In this document: one piece after another, positions 45,354 through 56,269 of the stretch
How positions within the stretch are numbered: the stretch's first letter is position 1
Layout of the letters: each line of letters begins with the position of its first letter
NCBI RefSeq assembly: GCF_000149955.1
Contig: NW_017264852.1
Span: 1 to 64,000 of the forward strand
Reading direction: 5' to 3'
Length of the DNA stretch: 64,000 nucleotides
DNA from: Fusarium oxysporum f. sp. lycopersici 4287
Taxonomy: Eukaryota > Ascomycota > Sordariomycetes > Hypocreales > Nectriaceae
Program-made: the position numbers and the translations under genes
The notes under the pieces: model-generated
The model's database searches: none
What the model was told of the DNA's origin: nothing
The model's input: only the letters and a program-made list of their open reading frames with translations

Positions 45354-45779
45354 ACAGGATCCTCCTTCCTCAAAGTCCTACTTACTGGTAGCTTTGTGAG
45401 CGCCAAGTACACGATTAAGATTCCCAAAGATGATATCTGGGTCACAAACTGGGATCAACTTCATGAAATGGGCGCAAAGTACCCCGACACAGCCTTGGTT
45501 GAAAAATATGGTGGCAATGTAATTGAAGTCGATGGAAAAATTGTTCTTGCGACAGATGAGGAAATGACCAAACAGATTGACAGCTTGATTAAAGAGTTAG
45601 AAAAGGATGATATAGAGGTCGAAGCAGAGACAGAGACTTCAAAAAGGCGAGACGTGGAGATTCCTGGACCTTATCGCCAATGCAGTCACCCTCGCTGCTT
45701 TTATGACGTCACTTGTCATTCTTATACTAATTGTCACATCTGTAGGCGTCCAACTGGTAGGAGAGGGATCTGTATTTAA
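45354..45779 (+). CDS. Small Cys-rich secreted-type protein, no ATG
   Basis: The frame is open from 45354, but the first usable initiator is a GTG at 45396; no in-frame ATG lies upstream before a stop. The sequence just before (FLKVLLTGSFVSA) is hydrophobic and looks like the end of a signal peptide whose start is lost or lies in an unseen exon. The body is an acidic mixed domain (YTIKIPKDDIW, GGNVIEVDGKIVLAT), followed by a Lys/Arg site and a compact C-terminal module with six cysteines spaced C-4-C-5-C-5-C-2-C-8-C. The architecture, domain plus kexin-like site plus Cys-rich peptide, suits a secreted fungal peptide or effector. Function unknown. Confidence 0.45.
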   Translation, partial: TGSSFLKVLLTGSFVSAKYTIKIPKDDIWVTNWDQLHEMGAKYPDTALVEKYGGNVIEVDGKIVLATDEEMTKQIDSLIKELEKDDIEVEAETETSKRRDVEIPGPYRQCSHPRCFYDVTCHSYTNCHICRRPTGRRGICI

Positions 45780-45887
45780 ATTTAAGTATTAGTTCTCAAG
45801 TAATTCCAAATGAGAAAGATACTATGCATGTAATAACGTACATGATAAGTGCAACAGACAAGCGAATGCAGCAACGCATATTGACAT

Positions 45888-46169
45888 CTAAGATAAAAAC
45901 AGCTGGAGGACTCCATGCTGATGCAATCGACCGAGTGCGGCGAGAATCTCGTTAGTGAAGTCTGTATTGGCTTCTCCCAAACCCTTCAAGACTGGTCGCC
46001 CGTCGTAGCTGAGGAAGATAAAGTCTTCATACACGCCTCTATCATACTGTGGTAATCGCCTCGCTGCGATTTCATATCCCTCACCCTCCTGGTTAATCAC
46101 ATCACGATATAGCCGGATCTCTGAGGCCAGCCCTATAATAATCTTGCCGCATCTCCACTTATATAACAC
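45888..46169 (-). pseudogene. Fragment of fungal protein-kinase-like gene
   Basis: About 90 codons resembling the stretch before the catalytic loop of fungal atypical protein-kinase-like proteins: YEDFIFLSYDGRPVLKGLGEAN, then NEILAALGRLHQHGVL, where family members continue into the His-Gly-Asp catalytic loop. Here the sequence leaves the family right after GVL and stops four residues later. No other kinase motifs are found. A truncated relic. Confidence 0.45.
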
Positions 46170-46366
46170 TTTATACTTAATTATAATAACAGGGACATTT
46201 TAATCATCAGGGGTCCAGTATATATAAAACTAATCCCCTCGGCTGCCCTTCCCTTATGCCTTTTGATATTATTAAGTCATTTAGCTAAATAGTCTAGAGC
46301 TAATTAATACTTAGTCTATTAAATCGGAAAGGGAGTTATTAGCAGTACCAAGATGACTCCTTAGCG

Positions 46367-47321
46367 ATGAGCCGTTATGTATTATATCTAGACTATACAA
46401 CCATGCCTGAAAACGTCAACGATACTGACATTTTGCACAATCAGATTCTACAACCTTCAACACAGCCAACAAAGATATCTGTCATAATATTTAAGATATC
46501 CCTGTTCCGGCTTTCGGCTCGCATTTGTAAAGAACTTTCAGATGTGACGCCACTGACCCAAGCTCGGCTCGTGGCCCTTAATGCTAAGATAGCCTCCGAA
46601 CAACAACGCTAGGCTTCCATATTTCTCGTAGATAGAGCCCCGGGTCTTCTTGACTCATCCAGCTATGCTCTGTGGTGCAGACTCGATGTTTATGCACACC
46701 AACTATATCTCCTCTTGCACCGGCCGTTCTCACGACCCGCCAATCAGCCACTTTATCGACCGGAGTCGAGACAGAAGTGCATCACATCAAGCTTAGTACT
46801 TCTCGATATTCATCGGAAGTGGATGGAGCTTCCCCGTTTAAGCAGTTATAGATGGTATGCATATGGTGTGGTTGGATCTTGCGCTCTCCATGGCGCTGTC
46901 ACGTTGGCATCATGTCTTCTGGAACACAATGATCAAGAAATTGATACTTCTGTCGAGCGTAAGGCGTTTGATGCCGCTGTTCTCCGTCTCGACAAGTTAC
47001 AAGAGCGAGGGTCTCTTTATGTAAAAGCTTACCCTGTTCTCCGTCAGCTACAGTGTGTTCCATGATGTTTCGAGGGGAAATCGAACTAATAAAACAATAA
47101 TAGGTCAATGCTTTCTCCAGACAGCATCCCAGGGCCTTCTGAAGCTGCTCAGGGACTTGGAACTTATTTCGATGATTGGATTGCTAACGTGCAGTGGCTC
47201 AACCCCGAGTCTATAGATTGGGTAATGTAAAGACTATTTTTTTCATTTAACTCATTACTAACATCACTAGAACTTCTGGGACGAGATCTTACAGTTGGGG
47301 CTAAGTGAGGTTCCCTCTTAA
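46367..47321 (+). pseudogene. Zn-cluster transcription factor, C-terminal relic with stop
   Basis: C-terminal (fungal_trans) part of a Zn(II)2Cys6 regulator. It begins with DYTTMPENVNDTDI, the segment usually found near the end of the middle homology region, and continues through LWCRLDVYAHQLYLLLHRPF and SCALHGAVTLASCLL. A TAG at 46610-46612 interrupts the frame, which stays open on both sides; Trp is a common residue there. Two in-phase introns (47053-47103, 47222-47270) lead to the end NFWDEILQLGLS at 47321, a typical C-terminus. The zinc-cluster DNA-binding domain and first half are absent upstream. So the gene is both 5'-truncated and nonsense-mutated. Confidence 0.7.
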
Positions 47322-48474
47322 TAATTATTTTTGTCTTTAGAGGGCCGAACTCTTCCCTAATAATCTTATTCAGATATAACATTATAAATAAAACGGAGAT
47401 ATCTACTTTATCCACTCAGAGGCAGGTCACTATACCCACCGGAGCCTAAAGCAGTAAAGTGCATAAATGTCATCTCCGATGGTTCGGGTTTCTAGCGTGC
47501 TTGACGGCAGTCGCTGAATTGTGCTCCCCGAGGCTATCTCCGGGGTCTCCGATTTATGTGCCTGGGTCTCGGCAAGGGTGGGGCAGAATTTCTGTGTTTG
47601 CTAGTCGGGTAATTGAGCCAGCCTACGCGCTAACAATCGAGTTGGGATTCCGAGATGGCAAGTGTTTGTTTGAAACTTGGGTGCTGTTTCATTATGTCAC
47701 TAGCTAGGCATTGAGGATAGTTATGTATCTACATCCATGATGGATACTACTTGCTGCAGCTTGATGCAGTAACCTCTCGGGTTAAGTAATAATAACTAAG
47801 CATCATAAGCTCGGAAATACATTACAGTGATGCGAAGTTTATGTCTAGATATTTCCAGCTGGTGAAAGTTGAGAAAAGGCCTAATGAATCGCTAGATCTA
47901 ATATCTCACGCCATTGTGCTGATACTTAGGGCCTTGATCAGATAAACAGGTAGTTCTTAATAATCGTGTAACACGCCATCCGACACAACCGACCCACTAG
48001 GTACCCAGTGGAACCAGTAACAGAATTTAGCTCCGAGCACGGAGGCAAACATAATATATTTGTAAAATTCGGGATAATTATTCCCTGAACTGAACTGCAT
48101 ATAAAACTTAGAGTGTGCTGATTGATAACAGATAGTTGGGGCTATAATCAGTCGGACGAGATCCCTTATGTTCTTGATCATCTCCGACCCCTAGGCTTAG
48201 TGCCTGAAATTACTGTTATATTTGTTCGGGCCATCGAACTTTGTTATGCAGCGTTTTTGTGCGCAGTTATCTTTTGGCCAGCCGTCCATTGACCCGAAAG
48301 ACTCTTAGTTCTCTGATTGCCTTTCCTCACTTGTCTTATCACCGAAGCTTTGGTGCATTGTCCTTGAAATTCTCAGACAGAACAGACGCTCCAGATTCAC
48401 CCACTTTAACCACCACCACCTCTCTTCACTCCGATGCCCCAGCTATTACCGCACCAACCGGTCATCCCTCTACC
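47322..48474. other. Intergenic / 5' region of the AIF-like gene
   Basis: No independent gene. The last ~230 bp are open in frame with the AIF-like gene and read like a mitochondrial leader (FVRSYLLASRPLTRKTL) but lack an ATG. Confidence 0.45.
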
Positions 48475-49861
48475 ATGAGTCGTGCCCAGCAGGACTCTCC
48501 CACATATAAGATCCTCATCATTGGTGGTTCTTATGCTGACATTTCTGCAGCTGTTAATCTCCTTGATCTCCAGCGCGGCTCGCAGCCGCGCCAAAGCAGA
48601 GAGTCCTATATCCATCAGCGCCAGCTCCCAAAGCACAACATTGAAATCTCGATTGTAGATGAACGCGCTGGCTTCTGTGAGTACAGCGGACCTAGATCGT
48701 ATTTTTAAAAGGAAAAAAAAATGAGGAACTTAGCTAACACACAATATTAATAGACCACCTTGTCGGGTCACCTTTGGCCTTGTTCGATGGAGAATATGCT
48801 AAGAAGGCCTGGATTAAGTATCAAGATATTCTAGAAATGCATGGTTCACTTATCAAGCATATACACGGGACCGTAACGGAGGTCGATTGTGTTGAAAAGA
48901 AAGCAGTGGTTATTGACAGAATCACCAAGATGCGGATGATTCAGTCCTATGATATTCTTGTCGCAGCCTCAGGTCTACGCCGTGCCTGGCCTATTGCCCC
49001 TCGAGCCAAAACGAAAGATGAACTTTTATCTCATATAGTGCACCATGCGACCAGTGTTGAAGGTGCCTCACGTGGTGTCGTTATTGTTGGTGGCCGGGCT
49101 GTCGGTGTTGAAATAGCTGCAAAACTCAAGATGCGCATCCCGAAACTCACAGTAACCCTCGCTCATTCAAGAGATACACTTCTATCCTCGGAACCAATTC
49201 CTGATGAAGCCAAAGGAAAGATTCTCGAGCTGTTGAGGGACACTGGGGTTAGGGTATTGATGAATTATCGTATGAGCCAAATCACTGATGAGCAGACGTC
49301 GGATGGACTTCATGCATTCCGTCTCGAGTTCAACAATGGCATGCAGATGGTGGCCAGCAAAGTCATACATGCCATCTCAAAGAGTGTGCCCTCAACCGAG
49401 TATCTGACAGCATCAGCTCTCGATTCGAATGGTTATGTCGAGGTCTTGCCAAAGTTAGTCACTATGTCCTTCAAAATATCCGCAGAAACAAGCTTACATT
49501 GTAAAGTCTGAGCTTAGCACCAGGAACGCCTAATTATCAAGATCATTTTTCAGCGGGCGACATAGTGCATTGGTCGGGGATCAAACGTTGTAGTGGCGCG
49601 ATGCACATGGGGCAGTTAGTCGCACAGAATGTCCACCAGCGCATCATACAGAAGCTTACTGGCAGGGAACCTACGATGAGAGACCTGGAAGAGTTCCCGC
49701 CCATGATTGCTGTCGCCGTCGCCAAGAGTGCTGTTGCTTATGCACCGCAAACCGAGGCCGAATGGGGCGGTGATGTGCTGCAAGCATATTTTGGGGACGA
49801 TATGGCCTTGTCGTGGGAGTTTTACCACCAATCATTGAGCATTTTCACCAGTCAACAGTAA
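48475..49861 (+). CDS. AIF/AMID-like FAD-dependent oxidoreductase
   Basis: Three exons (48475-48676, 48754-49453, 49507-49861) join in phase to 418 residues. The family (apoptosis-inducing factor-like, FSP1/AMID type) uses FAD and NAD(P)H to reduce quinones. The N-terminal FAD motif reads IIGGSYADISAA: Asp22 replaces the third glycine expected in GGSYAG. The NAD(P) motif reads VVIVGGRAVGVE, with Arg where Gly is expected. The C-terminal FAD contact is FSAGDIVHWSG. So both dinucleotide motifs carry an unusual substitution, which casts doubt on activity although no stop is present. I start at the ATG at 48475; the frame is open upstream to 48208 with a leader-like sequence but only a TTG start. 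Its 3' neighbour is a Zn-cluster regulator on the same strand. Confidence 0.8.
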
Positions 49862-50145
49862 GAAAGCTGACCTAATGGACAGTCTGTAAGAGTACTATTC
49901 AGCTAGGCTGCTAGGCGAGCCTCGCGTGAGGGAGACGGGTAAGAAAGAAAGTTCGGGGGGTTGTATAACAGTGGGTTTAACTTAGATGCAGTGTATGGTA
50001 CCGGGATAAATATGATGCGAGTTGCGGGGAATGTGGAATTAGCGGTAGTTAGTTCACTGCGGCGATGCCGAGGTAACATGCGAACCTCAGTTCCCCATCT
50101 TCGCCTTCCCCCATTTCCTCCCCTCATCAATCTATCTCATCCAAA

Positions 50146-51955
50146 ATGCCAGTGACAGTTCCGGGCCCAAGGAGCCGCCGCATGCCTCTCAGTTGCGAGC
50201 CATGTCGCCAACGGAAGATTAAATGCCCACGGAACGACAGCCGTGGCCAAACGCCTTGCAACACTTGTGTACGCAGGGGTATACCTGTCACTGAGTGCAT
50301 CTATCTCCGAGATCAATCGTCACGGCGTAACGTCCTGGTGCCTCGACATGGCGGTGACTCGGCCCTTGGGGCTCGCATTGACAGATTGGAAGAATTACTG
50401 CGACAAAGCGTCTCGAGTGCAGGTTCTGAGCCTAGAAAGCTACATACAGAGCTAGATCTCGAACCCGAACTGGAACCGGAACCGGAACAGGCAGTAGATT
50501 TATTGTCGCCAGAATCGACTCTGCATCAGTCGGCAACTACTTGGTCTTCCACTCAAAGTGATGCGTCTCCCACCCAACCTCATTCAAGTATGCCGCCAGT
50601 AGGAGTCATTATCCGATCTGAATCTGGCCGTCATCGCACTTCCTCAAGATAGCCTGCTTCTTCGAGAGCTGGGCAAACGCAATTCTGTGCTCGATAACAT
50701 GTCGTTACTGAGTAACCGCTATAGAGGAGGAGTCATGAAGTGCCTCGAAGCAGACCATTATCTCTGGAGACACAACCTGAACACTCTGCAAGCTCTGGTA
50801 ATTCTCATCTACGGAATCAATCATACTCATGGACAATCTTGGGCTTTGCTCGGCGCGGCGCGGAATATCGCACTCTCTCTGGGCTGCCATGTTGAACCAA
50901 CAATCTTTCAGATAGAACCAATCAGCGCGGAGGAGAGACGTCGATGCTGGGCTGGACTCAGAATGCTTTACACAATACAGAACACGACTCTGGGCATATT
51001 GGATGCCACTCCTATACCTTCGACGGTGAACCCACCGCTTGATATCAATGATAATGAGCTTGTCGTTGGCTATCAAATCCCGGAATCTCGAAACGGGCCG
51101 ACCCAGATGTCATATTTATTACTTAAATTTGACCTTTACGACCTCTGCACCCGCATATGTAGCCAGGTGTTTGGAACGTCACGCACGCTCACATACGACA
51201 AAGTTCAGGCCCTCGATGCAGAGATATCAGCTATGCGAGAAAAGCTAAACTAAAAATATCTATTTGACGTCTCAATTGCAGCCCACCATTCTGTCCAGCT
51301 GAATATCCTTTTCGGCTATACACACCAGCTCACGCTCCTCCTCCATCGACCAGTCCTGCGACAAGGAGCCACTGGCTATTCTCTCGAAGACTGGCTGTCT
51401 TCCCAGATCAAATGCATTGAGAGTTCGAAAGAATTGCTTGGTATACATCGTGTACTCCATGAAGATCCCAGCTTCTATCCGTACCAATGGTATAACCGCG
51501 GACTGGGGAGCTTCCACGCGTTTCATGCTGCAGTCTGTCTTGCTCATATCTGCATGAGCGGGAAGAATCTTGATCCTCCAACCAAGACCTCCTTCCAGAA
51601 ACTGGTTCGTGACTCGCTTCACGTGTTTCGGTATTTCACAGAAACTGGGATTAGTGCGATTTGTAACAAAGCCACGCCAGTTATGGAGAAACTATTGTAC
51701 GTATGCACTTCTTTGGCATGAATATATACTGCTAATCAGAATAGGGTCATTATGAATCCGCAGGATACTCGTGATTTGAGCGCAAGGAGAGAATCCACAT
51801 GCCATCGCTCAGATTCTTCCTATGAAAATGATACGGAGCTATTTGATGAGTACATCGAGAATTTGGCACCCCAGCAATGGCTGTCTCCTTCTAACATGGG
51901 CTGGGAAGGTTGGGCAACAATTTTAGAGCATGGGTCTATGGAAAATGTATTTTGA
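50146..51955 (+). pseudogene. Zn(II)2Cys6 transcription factor with in-frame stop
   Basis: Fungal regulator with a full N-terminal zinc cluster (CEPCRQRKIKC, then CNTC and a last Cys nine residues on), an acidic Glu/Pro-rich linker, and a fungal_trans middle homology region (QALVILIYGINHTHGQSWALLGAARNIA-type sequence split over 50780-50880, then RRRCWAGLRMLYTI). Introns at 50588-50648 and 51697-51744 are in phase. One TAA at 51251-51253 breaks the frame in helix-rich sequence (EKLN, stop, KYLFD), and the frame continues beyond it for over 140 codons with clear family sequence (VQLNILFGYTHQLTLLLHRP) before the second intron and C-terminus at 51955. No donor site suggests an intron around the stop. 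Lies between the AIF-like gene and the transporter/hydrolase pair it might once have controlled. Confidence 0.75.
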
Positions 51956-52469
51956 GTGGAAGGAAGTGAACGTGGGCTAGTTAAAAGTTGTTTAACTCAA
52001 TGTCGAAGTCTTGGATATCATAATGCATATGAACATCCCCTTGAGGACCCATCGCAGAAGTATCTTGTATCTTACGACGAATATTCACTAGGTTCTAGGT
52101 TCTGTGCGATGATCTAAGCCCTCAGCCACAGGTTTCAACATATGGATGTTCAAGACCCGGAGAAGTACATCAGGGTTTAGGACAGAATGTTATTTAAGTG
52201 GGTAAAGTGGCAACGGCGAGTAACAAGGCTGATGGACAGAGTCTACCGGTATAGGTCCACAGTCAAGTGCCAGGGAGCATAGAACTTGGTGCCGTCTAGT
52301 CTGTCTTGCAAAATCCTCACATTGATTGGCATGACACCTCGTGACATTTTCTCTATTAACAACCATCAGTCAATAGAATGATTGCGCCGGCCAATTTGGT
52401 TAACCAAAAGCCATCATTAATCATAGAGTGTTTTGATGACAGTCTAGCAACAGTTCTGACGGATCCTGC
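51956..52469. other. Intergenic, nothing recognised
   Basis: Between convergent regulator and transporter genes. No gene seen. Confidence 0.5.
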
Positions 52470-53254
52470 TCATGCCTCTTTGTACATCGAGAAGGTGGGA
52501 ACTTCGAATGGAGTAACACCTCCAGCAAAAAGACCTGCACAGCCAGCCCAGTCTTGGGAAGATGATTAGTAAGGGCATGGCTCTGGAACTGAAACAACTT
52601 ACAACTCATAACAGCAACCAAGTATCCAAAGGCGTAGCCTTCATTGAGGACGGAGGTGCTGTTTACCATATTGCCAGCAGAAAGTAAGATGAGGCAGATA
52701 TCCAGTGCCAGAAGGTCAAGGAAGAGCACCCAGGAGCTTCGGACTGCAGCTACGGTATAGATGACTGTCAGGCTGAACCATGCCCATAAATACATGGCGA
52801 TCGCTTGCTGGAAGTCTGGACTCAAGGCGCCCGACTCATCAGTATTTGCAGCAATGATACCCGAGCCAGGAAGGTAGATCATGCTGTACCAGATGTTGAA
52901 GGCGCCGTAGGACATGAAGACAGCGGTGCCAAAGGTATTTCCAGTAATGAATTCCATAATCCCGACGATGTACTGGCAAATGCCGCCGAAGAAGATCAGC
53001 ACGGCAATCATGACATTCGGGGTCTGGATTCCGCGAGCGTGTACACCGAAACTGGAAATGAGGAAGATACCTTATTGGTTAGCTGGGGAGTGCCCCGGTG
53101 ACTTCAGTATGGTACCTGTGGCGAAAGAGAGCAGACCCAGTGGCGATGGGTTTGCAAAGTGCCTATGGACGACGGGGAGAGCCGGCTGCCCGCGATCCTC
53201 GACATGGCCACCTGCAGTTGTGCAGGGTCGTAGCTTGCTTTCTCCGGAAGACAT
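52470..53254 (-). CDS. GPR1/FUN34/YaaH-family acetate/monocarboxylate transporter
   Basis: Three exons (53254-53116, 53070-52603, 52552-52470) join in phase to 229 residues. The signature NPSPLGLLSF near residue 36 is the family's NPAPLGL motif, followed by six membrane helices (IAVLIFFGGICQYIVGIMEF, then FGTAVFMSYGAFNIWYSMIY, AIAMYLWAWFSLTVIY and so on). The last exon is small (YWAGCAGLFAGGVTPFEVP, end MYKEA), as is usual. Family members (yeast Ato1-3, Aspergillus AcpA) import acetate or export ammonia with protons across the plasma membrane. The gene is divergent from the FAH/hydrolase fusion and shares a 418-bp promoter region with it, suggesting joint control. No damage. Confidence 0.88.
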
Positions 53255-53672
53255 GGTGCTTGATGCGTTATTCGGAGTCTGTCCGGTTCGTGAGTGGTGG
53301 AGTAGACTGATAAGATACTGCAGGAAGTTGTCTCCGATCACGAGGGACGGGGTTAATAATAAAGAGATTCATGATTCCATGGTCGGTCATTTTGGTCCGA
53401 GCTACTGAAGCTCATGTCAAAGGGTTTCCCAATAATTCTTCCCATTCTACGGATAACCCAGCAATGATTCCAGGCCTAAAAATGTCCGCGCTTACCCTAT
53501 TGCCTACCCCGCACTCCGCGATCTCCGTCATCTCCGCCTTCTCCGTCATCCCCACTACAGGAACAGCCAAGCGGTTCGACAAGAGTAGTCGATGCCTATT
53601 TCAGCTGTTATTTATCCTGCTGATTCTGGTTAATCTGAATCTGAACTAACATTGTCCAACCACTGAGCCAGA
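53255..53672. promoter_or_regulatory. Shared divergent promoter, transporter / hydrolase fusion
   Basis: The 418 bp between the ATGs of two divergent genes, with a CT-rich stretch at about 53495-53560 on the side of the fusion gene. A direct repeat of CTCCGTCATC-like sequence lies at 53520-53550. No site could be assigned to a known regulator. Confidence 0.5.
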
Positions 53673-55568
53673 ATGGGATCCCAGTCTACTTCCAACATTA
53701 TGCAATACGCTGCCTACGTCCAACCCAACACGGGCTTGCCTCGTGTCGGTCACTTTGACCTGGCCAATGGCACCATCCAGCCTCTGAACTTCATTTCTGG
53801 AACTCCTGTGACGGACCTTTACCAAGTCATAGCTGCAGGAGCCTCTCGAATCATTCCCGACGGTGAGGCGCTGGCGGCCAAAGATGTCAAGCTATTGCCA
53901 ACCATTTCTGGCCGAGACATTATGGCTGTAGGCAAGAATTACATGGAGCACGCCAAAGAGTTCAACAGCTCGGGTTATGACAGTTCTGATAAAACAGACC
54001 GGCCTAGCCATCCAGTCATCTTTACCAAAAGGGCGACGTCCATCATCGCTCATGGCGATGTTATACTTCCTCATGCCGAGTTCTCACAGACTCTGGATTA
54101 TGAGGGAGAGATAGGTGTCGTTGTTGGCAAGACCGGGTACCGCGTTAGTGAAGCTGACGCATGGGACTATGTCTGGGGCTACACCATCATCAATGATATG
54201 ACTGCGCGTGAGCGTCAGCGCGACCACAAGCAGTTCTTCATTGGAAAGTCAGCCGATACCTTCTGTCCCATTGTAAGTCAAGTCAAACCTCGGCCGAAAT
54301 ATGAGTCACATAATCTAACTACCTTGTACAGGGTCCTGTTGCTGTCTCGAAAGACGACCTGCCATCTGTTCTCAAGGTCGAGACCCATGTCAACGGTGAG
54401 CTTAGGCAAAGCTCTACTACCCAAGATCTCATCTTTTCCATTCCCACCTTGATTAAGACTATTTCTGAGGGCCAAACACTGCAGCCCGGTGATGTTATTG
54501 CTACTGGCACTGTAAGTTGGACTCATCAACTGATTGAATGTTGGCTGAATCTCTGCTGACTGTTATGCAAAGCCCGCCGGTGTTGGTATTGGTAAGAACC
54601 CACCGGTCTTTCTCCAGCCTGGTGACGAGGTTTCTGTCTCGGTCACAGGTCTAGGAACCTTGACCAACAAAATTGGAACCGCGGAAATTCTGAATCCAAC
54701 AGTCCAGCGGGTCTCTTCAGATTCGCCATTCCAGATCACGAACTCAGCCAAGACCCTTGGCGCTGGTGTTGGGCTGGCTGGACTCAATGGCAAGCAACTC
54801 AACTACCAGAGAAAAGGATCTGGAAGTGACCATATCGTCTTCGTGCACGGTCTGGGAGGCACTCTGGATTACTGGACCCCCTTGATCTCCAAGCTTTCCC
54901 TAGCTGACAACACCTCCCTTCACTTATTTGACCTGGAGGGCCATGGTCTCAGCCCGACGCATCCCCTCAGCAAGTTGAGTATTGAATCGTTTGCGTTGGA
55001 CATTCGATCCATCTTCGATGCAGCCAACATCACGTCATCTGCTCCTGCCACCCTATTCGCCCATTCTCTTGGATGTTTGGCAGCCCTCAACTTCGCGCTG
55101 GATAACCCTAGCCTTGTTGGCAAGTTGGTCCTTGTCGGGCCTCCTCCGTCCCCTCTACCGGACGCAGCATCCAAGGGAGCGTATGCGCGTGCGGCCATAG
55201 TCAGAAGTATGGGTATGAGAGCTGTTGCGGATGCTGTAGTGGATGCAGGAACTTCTGGGCACTCCAAACAGATGAACCCCACCGCAATCGCTGCCGTGAG
55301 ACTCAGTCTACTTGGCCAAGATCCCGAATCCTATGCCAAGGCAACTTGGGCACTTGCTGGAGCCACCCAGGAGCTCAAGGTTGAGCAGATCCAAGCCAAG
55401 ACTCTGATTATCACTGGTGAGGAGGACAAGGTTTCTCCTCCTTCTTTGTGTGAGAAGTATGCGTCTCGCATCCAAGATGCACAACTTGTAGTGTTGAACA
55501 ACGTTGGGCATTGGCATGTTTTTGAGGATGTTGGCGGTGTTGCTCAAGCAGTGGACAAGTTCCTGTAA
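53673..55568 (+). CDS. FAH-domain / alpha-beta hydrolase fusion protein
   Basis: Three exons (53673-54272, 54332-54511, 54573-55568) join in phase to 591 residues with two enzymes in one chain. Residues ~80-300 are a fumarylacetoacetate-hydrolase-family domain: GKNYMEHAKE, metal ligands Glu144 and Glu146 in DYEGEIGVVVGK, the NDMTARE segment with Asp175, and GTPAGVGIGKNP. Residues ~320-591 are an alpha/beta hydrolase: oxyanion HGLGG (352 region), nucleophile Ser425 in AHSLG, acid Asp545 in GEEDKV and His573 in VGHWH, resembling 3-oxoadipate enol-lactonases. Both catalytic sets look complete. FAH proteins split acylpyruvates or isomerise diacids in aromatic breakdown; the hydrolase would cut a lactone or C-C bond. 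Fusion suggests consecutive steps of one catabolic route. Divergent from an acetate-type transporter, which fits a pathway ending in small acids. Substrate unknown. Confidence 0.9.
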
Positions 55569-55744
55569 CTACAAGATTAGTAGGCAAGATCTGCCAGAAT
55601 AGAATTTATACAAGGCATAACCATCCCCTCAAGCTAGCATAGCTTTTCAAGGAGCTGCGTGTAATTCTCTATACATATTTATCTTTCCCAAGCAAGAAGC
55701 CATTCTCACAATGTTTCACACAGAGCTACAGATAGATTTGGGGA

Positions 55745-56269
55745 TCACTGAGTACCAATCCATAATTCGATCTCATATTTCTTTGATTGCATCGGCGTCC
55801 TCATTGTTTTTGAAGTATTCTCGAATTTAAAGGTGCCTAATTGTCCGAGCTCCAAAACTTCCGAAGTCCAACAAATCTCGGGGGTTCCCTGAACTTGTTC
55901 TTGATCGCGAATCGATCTACCAAACTCGGTCAGATCCTTCTGACTGTGAAACCTCCAGAACTGCCAGGTGCAATTGCTGCCCCTAAATGATTCGATAACA
56001 CGATCACCCCCAGGATGGTTGTGCACAAACTCTGTGCAGTCGTAGATAATGTCGTCTATTATGACCCATAGGTGACCGTTACGGCAGGCATCCGCGATAG
56101 TCTCTGCTTCAATGAAAGGTAAAGCGTTGTTTTCAGTGGTGGTTGGCGCTGGCTTGTATTGGCTTGGGCTGTCGGAGTTCTCAATAAACGACACGGACGG
56201 CTCAATATCAGCTTTCGTGGCGGCGCAGGATGGTTGCGTTGAGCGAGACTTGGAGTTGGACCAGAACAT
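55745..56269 (-). CDS. Cytochrome b5-like heme-binding protein
   Basis: Single-exon protein of 174 residues starting at ATG 56269. A cytochrome b5 domain covers about residues 52-125: HLWVIIDDIIYDCTEF, then the heme-binding HPGG with axial His85, and a second candidate axial His at 108 (WRFHSQ). The N-terminal 50 residues are Ser/Thr/Pro-rich and disordered; the C-terminus has no membrane helix, so it is a soluble form or a domain once part of a larger enzyme. Such proteins donate electrons to hydroxylases, desaturases or P450s. It ends 177 bp beyond the 3' end of the FAH/hydrolase fusion (convergent) and could serve an oxidation step in the same route; that is inference. Confidence 0.85.
   Translation of the reverse strand: MFWSNSKSRSTQPSCAATKADIEPSVSFIENSDSPSQYKPAPTTTENNALPFIEAETIADACRNGHLWVIIDDIIYDCTEFVHNHPGGDRVIESFRGSNCTWQFWRFHSQKDLTEFGRSIRDQEQVQGTPEICWTSEVLELGQLGTFKFENTSKTMRTPMQSKKYEIELWIGTQ

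Noticed and set aside
50588..50602. 15-bp GTATG...TAG stretch that could pass for an intron in the Zn-cluster gene
   Set aside because: Too short to splice; the 61-bp intron 50588-50648 also restores the frame.
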